Below, in pieces: positions 1-7,361 of a stretch of DNA of 29,993 nucleotides (its first letter is position 1; every line of letters begins with the position of its first letter). The notes under the pieces were generated by a model. The model saw only the letters and a list, made by a program, of their open reading frames with translations, ran no database searches and was not told the origin of the DNA. The position numbers were made by a program, and so were the translations under genes. This stretch comes from RUG11241 sp964560085 (GTDB lineage Bacteria; Bacillota_I; Bacilli_A; RF39; UBA660), in NCBI GenBank assembly GCA_964560085.1, contig CAZLKF010000011.1:1-29993 (forward strand). Direction: 5' to 3'.

Positions 1-13
1 TATTATATCAAAA

Positions 14-43
14 AACCACACCCTTGTGGTGCGGTTCATTTTT
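14..43 (+). terminator. Probable terminator of an upstream gene
   Basis: AACC-A-CACC can pair with GGTG-C-GGTT across a 5-base loop (one A-C mismatch), followed by a short T-rich run. An alternative fold pairs ACCACA with TGTGGT. No gene is visible to its left in the window, so its parent is unknown. Confidence 0.45.
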
Positions 44-52
44 CAATTTAAG

Positions 53-76
53 AAAGATGTTAAAACATCTTTTTTT
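53..76 (+). terminator. AT-rich hairpin followed by T-run
   Basis: AAAGATGTT and AACATCTTT form a perfect inverted repeat with almost no loop, running into seven Ts. It looks like a weak intrinsic terminator that separates upstream transcription from the tRNA-Ser promoter. Confidence 0.5.
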
Positions 77-86
77 CTTTAATTTA

Positions 87-115
87 TTGACTTTGAATTA
101 TAAATATTGTAATAT
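87..115 (+). promoter_or_regulatory. Sigma-A-type promoter of tRNA-Ser
   Basis: TTGACT (87-92), a 17-base spacer, then TAATAT (110-115). The predicted start lies only a few bases before the mature tRNA 5' end at 128, as is usual for single tRNA genes in Bacillota. Confidence 0.65.
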
Positions 116-127
116 TATAAGTAGCAC

Positions 128-218
128 GGAGTAGTACTCAAGAGGCTGAAGAGGCGCCCCTGCTAAGGGCGTAGATCGGGAAACTGGTGCGAGGGTTCAA
201 ATCCCTCCTGCTCCGCCA
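128..218 (+). tRNA. tRNA-Ser (anticodon GCU)
   Basis: This is a 91-base class II tRNA with a long variable arm. The acceptor strands GGAGTAG (128-134) and CTGCTCC pair with one G-T wobble. The T arm is GAGGG-TTCAAAT-CCCTC. The anticodon loop CTGCTAA gives anticodon GCU, which reads AGC/AGU serine codons. CCA is encoded at 216-218. It has its own promoter upstream and terminator downstream, so it is a single-gene unit. Confidence 0.96.
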
Positions 219-227
219 GAAGAAATT

Positions 228-253
228 AAATCAACATTATGTTGATTTTTTTT
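228..253 (+). terminator. Terminator of tRNA-Ser
   Basis: AAATCAACA pairs with TGTTGATTT across a 3-base loop, followed by a run of eight Ts. It starts 10 bases after the tRNA CCA. Confidence 0.75.
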
Positions 254-266
254 ATAAAAAAAGAAG

Positions 267-1121
267 TTAATTGTAAACTTCTTCTTTTATCAATTCAATA
301 TTTTCGTTCATAATTGTTAAATAGTCATTTTTATTTTTTTCTTCTTCTTCAGTTAAATTAGCAAGTTGATGAAAATAAACGACTTTAATATTTGTATTGC
401 TTATTAGACTGGCTAATTTGCTATTTATTTCTTCGCCTTTAAGTAAAAACACGTAATTTATTTCTTCATCAGCAATAATTTTTTTCACATCTTCCTCAAC
501 TTTTTGATCACTTTGTTCATTTATAACTAATACATTAAAATTATATTTTTCCAAGAATTTAAATATATTGGATGAAGTAACAATTGTATTGTTGCTTGCA
601 TTCTTTGAAATAAGACGTAATTTTGCATCTAAATTTGATAATTCAATCTTTAATTTTTCATAATTATTACTAATTTCTTCTTCTAAGTAATAATTAGAAA
701 CGTATTCATTCAAACCGTTTTTTATATTTTGCGCAACCATTAATAAATTGGATGGATTAAGCCATAAATCATTTTGGGAATTTTCAAAATCCATAGTTAA
801 AGTGGCATTTATTATTTTCAAATTCTTGTTTTGTTTTACTAGAGGTATAACATAATCTTTTTCTTTATTCAATCCGTTAAAAATATAAAGATCTGCATTT
901 TTACCAAAAACTTCAATTTGTTTTTCAGTCAAGTTGTAATTTTCAATGTCAATTTCGGCTGGATAAATACTAAATAATTCACTATGTTCACCATATAAAG
1001 CTTCAGTAACATATTGAAAAGGGTAAGCTGTTGTATAAATATTGACATCCTCAAAAGAGTCTTTTTTTAAGCAACCGGTTACTAGTAAACAAGCAAATAA
1101 ACAAATAATTATTTTTTTCAT
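267..1121 (-). CDS. ZnuA/AdcA-like metal-binding lipoprotein lacking the canonical ligands
   Basis: A 284-residue predicted lipoprotein with signal peptide and lipobox VTGC (Cys17). The order of segments matches the cluster A-I zinc/manganese ABC substrate-binding family: YTTAYPF near residues 29-35, a DLYIFNG segment, an LWLNP segment, and a C-terminal YLTIMNENIEL helix. These proteins sit on the outer membrane face and pass metal to a permease. The three family histidines appear to be replaced: the HxYE site reads IENYN, DPHxWLxP reads NDLWLNP, and TSHxxFxYL reads TSSNIFKFL. No ATPase or permease gene is adjacent. The start overlaps the yidD stop by 4 bases (ATGA), so the two are probably co-translated. 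Family placement is fairly sure; metal transport is doubtful, and a ligand other than zinc or a non-transport role is possible. Confidence 0.75.
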   Translation of the reverse strand: MKKIIICLFACLLVTGCLKKDSFEDVNIYTTAYPFQYVTEALYGEHSELFSIYPAEIDIENYNLTEKQIEVFGKNADLYIFNGLNKEKDYVIPLVKQNKNLKIINATLTMDFENSQNDLWLNPSNLLMVAQNIKNGLNEYVSNYYLEEEISNNYEKLKIELSNLDAKLRLISKNASNNTIVTSSNIFKFLEKYNFNVLVINEQSDQKVEEDVKKIIADEEINYVFLLKGEEINSKLASLISNTNIKVVYFHQLANLTEEEEKNKNDYLTIMNENIELIKEEVYN

Positions 1122-1339
1122 TTTATTTCTCCTTCTGGAACAGGGTCATACTGCAAATTATGAAAACCATTGCAACGGATCAAGCGTTTGATAGTTAAAT
1201 AAGTTCCTTTAAAAAAACCAAATTTTTCAAATGCTGTTATAGCATAAGTTGAACAAGTTGGCGTAAAATTACAATAGTTATGAGATTTTAAAGGAAGACA
1301 TTTGTAAAAATAAATCAAACCGATCATTATGTATTTCAT
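1118..1339 (-). CDS. yidD: Membrane protein insertion efficiency factor YidD
   Basis: A 73-residue protein with the YidD family core: an N-terminal hydrophobic/amphipathic segment, then CNFTPTCSTYA (family CRFxPTCSxYA), a helix with FGFFKGTYLTIKRLIRCN, and a DPVPEG tail. YidD is thought to assist YidC/Sec-dependent insertion of inner-membrane proteins. The usual neighbours (rpmH, rnpA, yidC) are absent; here it leads a two-gene leftward unit with a lipoprotein. The ATG follows an AGGTGG ribosome binding site and a TGgTATAAT promoter. Length is typical for the family. Confidence 0.93.
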   Translation of the reverse strand: MKYIMIGLIYFYKCLPLKSHNYCNFTPTCSTYAITAFEKFGFFKGTYLTIKRLIRCNGFHNLQYDPVPEGEIK

Positions 1340-1354
1340 ATTTCCACCTAATTA

Positions 1355-1363
1355 ATTATACCA
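1355..1363 (-). promoter_or_regulatory. Extended -10 promoter of yidD
   Basis: On the minus strand this reads TGG-TATAAT, an extended -10 element about 16 bases from the start codon. The -35 region is a T-rich stretch without a good hexamer. AGGTGG lies between promoter and ATG. It is divergent from the rnc promoter. Confidence 0.55.
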
Positions 1364-1398
1364 AAGAATGAAAAAAAATTAAATACTATTGACTAATG

Positions 1399-1407
1399 TG
1401 ATATAAT
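1399..1407 (+). promoter_or_regulatory. Extended -10 promoter of rnc-yebC
   Basis: TGA-TATAAT forms an extended -10 element about 20 bases upstream of the rnc start. The -35 region (near 1379-1384) is poor, as expected for extended -10 promoters. Confidence 0.55.
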
Positions 1408-1430
1408 ATTTACGGAAATCGGGTGAGATG

Positions 1431-2093
1431 ATGGACATATTTACAAAGTATAAAATAGAAACAAACAATAAAGAACTTTATATTAGAGCTTTAACCCATA
1501 CTTCATATGCTAACGAAGCGGGTATTGAAAGTTATGAACGTTTAGAGTATTTAGGTGACGCGGTTTTAGAATTAATTATGAGTGAATACTTATATATAAA
1601 TACCACTTACCCTGAAGGAGAAATGACAAAAATTCGAGCTAATTATGTATGCGAAGATGCATTATATAATTACTCATTAGAATTAAAACTAAATGATTTT
1701 TTACGCTTAGGTGTTGGTGAAGAAGAGAGCGGTGGTCGTTTTCGTAAAGCAATTGTCGCTGATATTTTTGAAGCCTTTATTGGTGCTATGTTTTTAGATA
1801 AAGGTTTAGACGAAGTTAAAAAATTTATTTATGAAAATGTTATTCCACTTATTGAGGAAGAAAAAATTTCTTTCTTTCATGATTATAAATCAACATTACA
1901 AGAGTATGTTCAAACCGATAAGAAATCATTAGAATATTCAATTATTGAAGAGCACGGGCCAGCCCATAATAAAATATTTACCAGTGTTGTTAAAATTGAT
2001 GGTCGAATTTATGGAACTGGAACCGCTCATAGCAAAAAAGAAGCAGAGCAAGCAGCAGCAGCTGATGCTTTAGCAAAATGTGCATTAAAATAG
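1431..2093 (+). CDS. rnc: Ribonuclease III
   Basis: A 220-residue double-strand-specific endoribonuclease that acts as a dimer in rRNA and mRNA processing. The signature ERLEYLGDAVL lies at residues 36-46 and carries Glu39 and Asp43. The second metal-site pair is in ADIFEAFIGA (Asp111, Glu114). A double-stranded-RNA-binding domain spans about 148-220, ending in the typical KKEAEQAAAADALAK helix. An in-frame ATG also lies at 1428, but the GGTG core (1422-1425) is only 2 bases from it and 5 from the ATG at 1431, so the latter is preferred. The stop overlaps the yebC ribosome binding site. The smc/ftsY neighbours common in Bacilli are not here. Confidence 0.95.
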   Translation: MDIFTKYKIETNNKELYIRALTHTSYANEAGIESYERLEYLGDAVLELIMSEYLYINTTYPEGEMTKIRANYVCEDALYNYSLELKLNDFLRLGVGEEESGGRFRKAIVADIFEAFIGAMFLDKGLDEVKKFIYENVIPLIEEEKISFFHDYKSTLQEYVQTDKKSLEYSIIEEHGPAHNKIFTSVVKIDGRIYGTGTAHSKKEAEQAAAADALAKCALK

Positions 2094-2102
2094 GAGGTTA
2101 AT

Positions 2103-2807
2103 ATGGGAAGATTTCCAAGTATTGCGGCAAGCAAACAAAAAACAGGAGCAGCAAAGGCAAAAGTATATTCAATGTATGCTCGTGAAATTTATCAAGTAGC
2201 AAAGACGGGTGGAACTGAGATTGATTCAAACTTAAGTCTTCGTCGTTTAGTAGAGAAAGCACGTGAAGAACAAGTCCCTTCTGATATTATCAAAAGAGCA
2301 ATTGATAAAGTTAATAGTGGATCACTTGAAACATATCAAGAAGTTCGCTATGAACTTTTTGGACCATCAGGTTCTAATTTTATTGTTGAATGTTTAACGG
2401 ATAATGTTAATCGTTCAGTTAGTAGTTTAAGAGCCGCTTTAAATAAAACGAGTGTTAAAATGGGTAACCAAGGCAGTGTAACATTTATGTATGATCATAA
2501 TGCTGTCATTGGAGTTGCTAATTCAACGGAGGAAATTGTCTTAGAACATTTAATTAATGCTTCTGTTGAAGTAGAAGACATGGAAGCAGAAGGGGATACT
2601 ATAGTTGTTTATGGCGAACCAACAAATTTATATGAAATAAAGGAAGCTTTAAATGATTTAAAGGTAGTTGCTTCTGAAATTGTTTGGATTCCAAAAGAAA
2701 CTGTAACTTTAAATGATGAAGAAAAAGAAATAGTTAAAAAATTATTAATGTTACTTGATGACATTGAAGATGTTCAAAATGTTTATCATAATGTGAAAGA
2801 TATCTAA
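2103..2807 (+). CDS. YebC/TACO1-family protein
   Basis: A 234-residue YebC-family protein. The N-terminal basic segment with REIYQVAKTGG, then LRRLVEKAREEQVPSDIIKRAIDK, and the middle YELFGPSGSNFIVECLTDNVNRS are diagnostic. The family was long annotated as transcription regulators (PmpR). More recent work links YebC and mitochondrial TACO1 to ribosomes and to translation of proline-rich stretches. The N-terminus (MGRFPSIAASKQ) lacks the GHSKWxNI form of classic YebC and looks closer to the second Bacillus paralogue, YeeI/YebC2. AGGAGG overlaps the rnc stop, so it is the second gene of an rnc operon. A strong terminator follows. Confidence 0.9.
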   Translation: MGRFPSIAASKQKTGAAKAKVYSMYAREIYQVAKTGGTEIDSNLSLRRLVEKAREEQVPSDIIKRAIDKVNSGSLETYQEVRYELFGPSGSNFIVECLTDNVNRSVSSLRAALNKTSVKMGNQGSVTFMYDHNAVIGVANSTEEIVLEHLINASVEVEDMEAEGDTIVVYGEPTNLYEIKEALNDLKVVASEIVWIPKETVTLNDEEKEIVKKLLMLLDDIEDVQNVYHNVKDI

Positions 2808-2832
2808 AAAGTTCTTGAAAGAACTTTTTTTT
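2806..2832 (+). terminator. Terminator of rnc-yebC
   Basis: AAAAAGTTCTT pairs with AAGAACTTTTT around a 2-base spacer (effectively a 4-base loop), with a T-run to 2832. It overlaps the yebC stop codon. Confidence 0.75.
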
Positions 2833-2861
2833 ATGATAAACTATAAGTAAGGGTGGTAAAT

Positions 2862-4139
2862 ATGACTAATGATACAATTGTTTCAAAAGATATATATGTT
2901 GTTATCAATAAAACAATTTTAACTGATTATGATCGTAAACTATTGGTCATGTTATATCAACCAGTCATCGGAGCAATGCCAATTAATTTATATTTAAATT
3001 TTTGGTCAGACTTAGATAAAGCTGAGATTTCTTCAAGTGAATTATTACATGAACAACTTGCAAAAACTTTAGGTGTTAATTTGACGACAATTTTAGAAAG
3101 TCGTCAAAAGCTAGAAGCTGTTGGTTTATTAAAAACATATGTAAAAAAGGGGACTATTAATAATTATATTTATGAATTATATTCACCATTAACTCCAAAT
3201 GAAGTATTTAATAATCCACTTTTAAACACTGCCTTATATACAAACTTAGGTAAGAATGAATATAAAAAACTTGTTGAATATTTTAATTTGCCAACTATTG
3301 ATAGCAAAGAATATGAAGACATTAGTTGTAATTTTAGTGATATTTTTGAAGCTATAGCAATTGAACAAACAGAGGGAATATATGATGCTATTAGAAAAAG
3401 AAATATTAATAATGTCGAAGTTATTCCAAATATTGATTTAAATTTAATTTTGAATTTAATCCCTGATGATATTATCAATAAAAAAAGCATTACTAAAGAG
3501 ATAAAAGATTTTATTTATAAATTATCATTTATATACAATCTAGATAATGAAGATACAAAAGATTTAATTTGCAATTCTCTAGATGTAAAGAATGCGATTG
3601 ATAAAAATTTGTTGCGTGAAAATTGTGTTAAATTTTATAATTTTGAAAATTTTGGTAAAAATCCAACCGTTATTTATCGCACACAACCAGAAAGTTTGCG
3701 CACAGGAATAGAAACAAATTCAAAGAAGTCCAAACAAATATATACATTTGAGACAACCACTCCTCATGACTTTTTACTAAGTAAATATAATGGAGCTAAT
3801 TTAAGTAAAGCTGATACAAATTTACTTGAACATTTATTAATTAATATGGATTTAAAAGCTGGGGTTGTTAATGTCTTAATTGATTTTGTTTTAAGAATTA
3901 ATAACAATAAATTGACTCGTAATTATGTTGAAACTATTGCTAGTCAATGGAAAAGAAGTAATATAGAAACAGTTGAAGAAGCTATGGACATGGCTAAAAA
4001 AGAATATCAAAACAGAAAAAAAATGCCGAAAATTAATAATGACATCAAACCAAATTGGTTAAATAAAGATGTTCAGTCTTCAAAAGCTACTGAAGAAGAA
4101 AAACAAATGATGGAAGATCTATTAAGCGAATATAAGTAG
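2862..4139 (+). CDS. dnaB: Replication initiation/helicase-loading protein DnaB (DnaB/DnaD family)
   Basis: A 425-residue protein of the Gram-positive DnaB/DnaD primosomal family, which acts at the membrane-associated origin to help DnaI load the replicative helicase. The C-terminal DnaD-like domain (about 300-375) carries YxxxIxxxW as Tyr355, Ile359 and Trp363 (NYVETIASQW). The N-terminal half looks like the winged-helix part of this family (LLVMLYQPVIGAMPINLYLNF). A GTG at 2853 is in frame, but GGGTGG lies over it and fits an ATG at 2862. dnaI follows within 8 bases. Not to be confused with E. coli DnaB helicase. Confidence 0.9.
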   Translation: MTNDTIVSKDIYVVINKTILTDYDRKLLVMLYQPVIGAMPINLYLNFWSDLDKAEISSSELLHEQLAKTLGVNLTTILESRQKLEAVGLLKTYVKKGTINNYIYELYSPLTPNEVFNNPLLNTALYTNLGKNEYKKLVEYFNLPTIDSKEYEDISCNFSDIFEAIAIEQTEGIYDAIRKRNINNVEVIPNIDLNLILNLIPDDIINKKSITKEIKDFIYKLSFIYNLDNEDTKDLICNSLDVKNAIDKNLLRENCVKFYNFENFGKNPTVIYRTQPESLRTGIETNSKKSKQIYTFETTTPHDFLLSKYNGANLSKADTNLLEHLLINMDLKAGVVNVLIDFVLRINNNKLTRNYVETIASQWKRSNIETVEEAMDMAKKEYQNRKKMPKINNDIKPNWLNKDVQSSKATEEEKQMMEDLLSEYK

Positions 4140-4147
4140 GTGATAAA

Positions 4148-5050
4148 ATGCAAAAAATGAGTGAGTTTACTTCAAATAATGCTAACTTAAAATTAAATTT
4201 AAAGAGGGCTTATATTGATGCTCAAAAAGATGATACTTTTTGTAAATTAGTTAGTAAATTAAAATTAAACGAAGAAATATTAATGCAATATACATCGAGT
4301 TTAGAAGATAGTGCAATTGAATATGGACATTGTTTAGAATGTAAAAATTTACTTTCATGTCAAAATAAAATAGATGGTTATGTTTATTTGCCAGAAATTG
4401 TGAATAATCGTTTAGAGTTTAAATATAGAGCATGTAAATTAAAAGAGAAACAATCAAAAGAACTTTCTTATTTAAAGAATGTTTATTTCTTAGATATGCC
4501 TGAAAACATTCAAATAGCACGTATGAAAGACATTTATACAGATGATAAAGCTCGATATGAAGTTATAAAATATTTAAAAGAATTTATAACAAAGGAAGGT
4601 AAAATAAAAGGTCTTTATTTGCATGGAAATTTTGGTTGTGGTAAAACATATTTAATTACGGCCGCTTTTAATGAATTAGCTAAGAAAAATATTAAAAGTG
4701 CAATAATTTTTTGGCCAGAATTTTTAAAGCGCTTGAAAGCTTCGTTTGATACAGATTTTAATGCTATTTTATCTAAAATTCAAAAGGCACCACTTTTATT
4801 AATTGATGATTTAGGTGCTGAAAATATGACTCCTTGGGGACGTGATGATATCTTGTGTCCAATTTTACAATATCGAATGGAAGCTAATTTAACCACTTTT
4901 ATTACATCAAATCTTAATATTGAAGAATTAGAAAATCATATTTCAATAACTAAAACAGGAGTTGATGTTGTAAAAGCAAAAAGAATAATTGAACGAATTA
5001 AACAATTAACAGTTGATTCTGAAATGATTAGTAAGAATTTAAGAAAGTAA
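4148..5050 (+). CDS. dnaI: Primosomal helicase loader DnaI
   Basis: A 300-residue AAA+ ATPase that loads the replicative helicase on single-stranded DNA together with DnaB. The N-terminal zinc module shows His61-Cys62-x2-Cys65-x5-Cys71 and Cys96, comparable to the zinc-binding domain of Bacillus DnaI. Walker A is GNFGCGKT (160-167); Walker B is LLLIDDLGAE with Asp220-Asp221; FITSNL is a sensor-type segment and RIIERIKQL near the C-terminus supplies an arginine region. AGGTGAT overlaps the dnaB stop, so the pair is one transcription and translation unit. Confidence 0.94.
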   Translation: MQKMSEFTSNNANLKLNLKRAYIDAQKDDTFCKLVSKLKLNEEILMQYTSSLEDSAIEYGHCLECKNLLSCQNKIDGYVYLPEIVNNRLEFKYRACKLKEKQSKELSYLKNVYFLDMPENIQIARMKDIYTDDKARYEVIKYLKEFITKEGKIKGLYLHGNFGCGKTYLITAAFNELAKKNIKSAIIFWPEFLKRLKASFDTDFNAILSKIQKAPLLLIDDLGAENMTPWGRDDILCPILQYRMEANLTTFITSNLNIEELENHISITKTGVDVVKAKRIIERIKQLTVDSEMISKNLRK

Positions 5051-5053
5051 TTT

Positions 5054-6937
5054 ATGTTAAATATCAATTTAAGATTAGAAAACATATTGTGTAAAAATAG
5101 ATTAGTTAGTATGAGTACAATAAAAGAAGAATTAAATATTAAAAAAAATTCTTCTTTTATTCGTCTTTTAATGAGTGAATTATTAAATAAATTGAAAGAA
5201 CTTGATTATAGTACTGAAAACTTTGATTTAAATTACTATTTTCGATTGTTAAATTATACTAAGGTAACAAATGAAGAAGAATTTGTTATACTTGAAGAGT
5301 ATATTAGGAAAATAAATCAAGTGATTAATGAAAAAATGGACATTTTTAACAGAGAAAATAATGTTATTGCTCAATTGTTGCATCTATTACATGAGCAAAT
5401 AAATATTTTAGTTGTTGAGACAAAACTTGGTTTAATTGAATATAAACCCCTAAAGTTGCCTGCGGTTGCACCAAAAACTTTGAGGAAAATAGTCTGTGAT
5501 TTAATTTTTAAATTTAGGAATTATGATTATCTGGCAATAATCTTTAAAAATTATACAGAAGTTTCTAATATTAAAATTAAAAATCAGACAATTATTTTTA
5601 AACTGCTAGAACTTTATATTAAAGATAGTAGAAATAGAGATTTTTATGCTAAAACAATTACAATGTTTTTAACAAGTAAAAATTTTGTATTATCATTAGA
5701 AGAAAAAAAATTATTATTAAAAAAAATTGCAGAAATTATAGATAATCATTTTTTAAATAAAGATGAATTTATTTTTATGAAAGAGATATTGTTCTCAATT
5801 GAAGGTAGTAATCATGATTTAGAACGAATATCAATGTTAAATGAAAGGTATGACATTAATTCTGTCAATTCACGTAAGATTATAAGCTATCAAGATAAAA
5901 ATATTATTGATATGCGAAATGAGAGAATAATAACCATTGATTCTAATGGAGCCGAGATTCTTGATGATGCTTTATCATTCAAGAAAAATTCAGATGGAAC
6001 TTATGAACTAGGAATATATATAACTAATTTGTCACCAATTGCAAAAGGCAGTAAGCTTGACATTCATGCCTATCATCAATTTTCGGCTATTTATTTGCCA
6101 GATCGTGTTTTACACCTTTTTCCAGAACCGATGCTAAAGAAAAACTTTTCATTAACAAAAGGAAATCATCAAGTAATGGCCTTTGTTTTCCACTTTACCC
6201 AAAAATATGAACTGATAGATTGTCAAATAAATGAAGCTTTGATTAATATTGATCAAAACTTTAATCACATTGATGTACATAGCCTTTTGCAAGATAAAAA
6301 TTCAGAATATTATCCAATGATAAAAATGATTCTTGAATTTTCAGAAGCTATAAATGATACTTTTAGTTCTATTGATAAGTATCATACAATAAAAACTATC
6401 ATTAAAGAATTAAAAGATGTATGCCCGGAAATTCCTGAAAAGTTTATGGATACACCTGGTAGTCGAATAGTTACTGCAAATATGATATTCTTAAATCAAT
6501 ACTTGGCAAATTATTTTTTTAAGAATAAATTACCCTTTATTTACCGAGTAAATGAATTTGAAAAAGATGATGAGGTATTAAAACTATTACTTAAAGCTTA
6601 TAAGCAAGATAGGGAAGTAAAAAAGTTATTAAGTTCTCTTTTAATTTTATATAAAAAATCAGCCTATTCTAGTGATAATAGAGGTCATAAAGGACTTGGA
6701 TTACCAGCTTATACACAAGTAACGTCACCAGCTAGGTTATATGTTTCTTTATACATTCAACGAATGTTACATGATTTGTTTGTATTAAAAATGTCGCAAT
6801 CAGAATATATTGATAAATATCATAATGTTGAAGCAGATGCTATTAACTTTACAAATGCGCAAGAACGGAATCGTGAATATATTATTGAATATACTAAATT
6901 ATGTAAGAGACTTAGAATCGGACTTGACAAAAATTAA
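5054..6937 (+). CDS. Divergent RNB-domain (RNase II/R-like) protein in the dnaB-dnaI operon
   Basis: A 627-residue protein. Residues about 1-280 are helical and unfamiliar. From about 285 to 580 the sequence follows the RNB exoribonuclease domain: DSNGAEILDDALS (296-308), LGIYITNLS, KGSKLDIHAYHQFSAIYLPD, LFPEPMLKKNFSL, and a late TSPARLY (557-563) matching family TSPIRRY with its catalytic Arg (Arg561). Of the four active-site aspartates of E. coli RNase II (201, 207, 209, 210), three are kept as Asp296, Asp304 and Asp305; the 207 position is Ile302. No cold-shock or S1 RNA-binding domain is evident. It starts 3 bases after dnaI with a weak ribosome binding site. Bacillus has ytxC here. It may be a 3'-5' exonuclease with altered activity, or an RNA-binding relic. 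The fold assignment is confident, activity is not. Confidence 0.75.
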   Translation: MLNINLRLENILCKNRLVSMSTIKEELNIKKNSSFIRLLMSELLNKLKELDYSTENFDLNYYFRLLNYTKVTNEEEFVILEEYIRKINQVINEKMDIFNRENNVIAQLLHLLHEQINILVVETKLGLIEYKPLKLPAVAPKTLRKIVCDLIFKFRNYDYLAIIFKNYTEVSNIKIKNQTIIFKLLELYIKDSRNRDFYAKTITMFLTSKNFVLSLEEKKLLLKKIAEIIDNHFLNKDEFIFMKEILFSIEGSNHDLERISMLNERYDINSVNSRKIISYQDKNIIDMRNERIITIDSNGAEILDDALSFKKNSDGTYELGIYITNLSPIAKGSKLDIHAYHQFSAIYLPDRVLHLFPEPMLKKNFSLTKGNHQVMAFVFHFTQKYELIDCQINEALINIDQNFNHIDVHSLLQDKNSEYYPMIKMILEFSEAINDTFSSIDKYHTIKTIIKELKDVCPEIPEKFMDTPGSRIVTANMIFLNQYLANYFFKNKLPFIYRVNEFEKDDEVLKLLLKAYKQDREVKKLLSSLLILYKKSAYSSDNRGHKGLGLPAYTQVTSPARLYVSLYIQRMLHDLFVLKMSQSEYIDKYHNVEADAINFTNAQERNREYIIEYTKLCKRLRIGLDKN

Positions 6938-6964
6938 AAATGATATTATGATGTATCTGTAATT

Positions 6965-7163
6965 GCGATGATTAGGACATGATTATTAATGGCAATCATA
7001 TAGAGAATTTGGGAATTGGTGGAACCCGAAGATGAAAAATTAATAATTACTACCTATAAGCAGAACTCGAAAGAGAATTCCGGTCAAAAGCCGTTATCAA
7101 ATTAAGTAAAAAAGCAGGATGGTACCGCGTACAAACGCTCCTTTAATAAGGAAGCGTTTTTTT
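6965..7163 (+). promoter_or_regulatory. T-box leader (threonine) of thrS
   Basis: The conserved T-box TGGTACCGCG lies at 7120-7129, preceded by AAGCAGGA. The Stem I part contains GCGATGATTAGGACATG and GGGAATTGGTGGAACCC-like elements. The specifier region ACTACC (7049-7054) offers two threonine codons, ACT and ACC; I cannot decide which is read. The terminator pairs AACGCTCCTT (7134-7144 region) with AAGGAAGCGTT (to 7158), followed by seven Ts. Uncharged tRNA-Thr should stabilise the antiterminator and allow transcription of the downstream ORF and thrS. Confidence 0.92.
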
Positions 7164-7361
7164 ATGACTGAAGAAGAGACAAAACTTTGGGCGAGATTAA
7201 GACAAGTAAGATTAGAAATGAGATTTTCAATTCGTGATGTTGAAAGATATCATGAATTAGAAGAAGAACTAAAAAATTTAAAAAAAGCGATAGCAAAAGA
7301 AAAATTAAATATTTATCGCGAAGAAAGGAAAATTGAAAATGGAGAATATAAAAGAAAATGA
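7164..7361 (+). CDS. Small charged coiled-coil protein between T-box and thrS
   Basis: A 65-residue ORF whose ATG directly follows the T-box terminator T-run. It begins MTEEETKLWARLRQVRL and continues as a highly charged helix (ERYHELEEELKNLKKAIAKEK), predicted coiled coil. It ends inside thrS, overlapping it by 23 bases in another frame. The only plausible ribosome binding site is AAGGA within the 3' arm of the terminator, some 11 bases upstream. It has no resemblance to the TGS domain missing from ThrRS. It could be a real peptide under T-box control or a leader ORF coupling translation into thrS. I do not recognise a family. Confidence 0.5.
   Translation: MTEEETKLWARLRQVRLEMRFSIRDVERYHELEEELKNLKKAIAKEKLNIYREERKIENGEYKRK

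Noticed and set aside
2853..2861. GTG start for dnaB
   Set aside because: The GTG is part of the GGGTGG ribosome binding site that serves the ATG at 2862.
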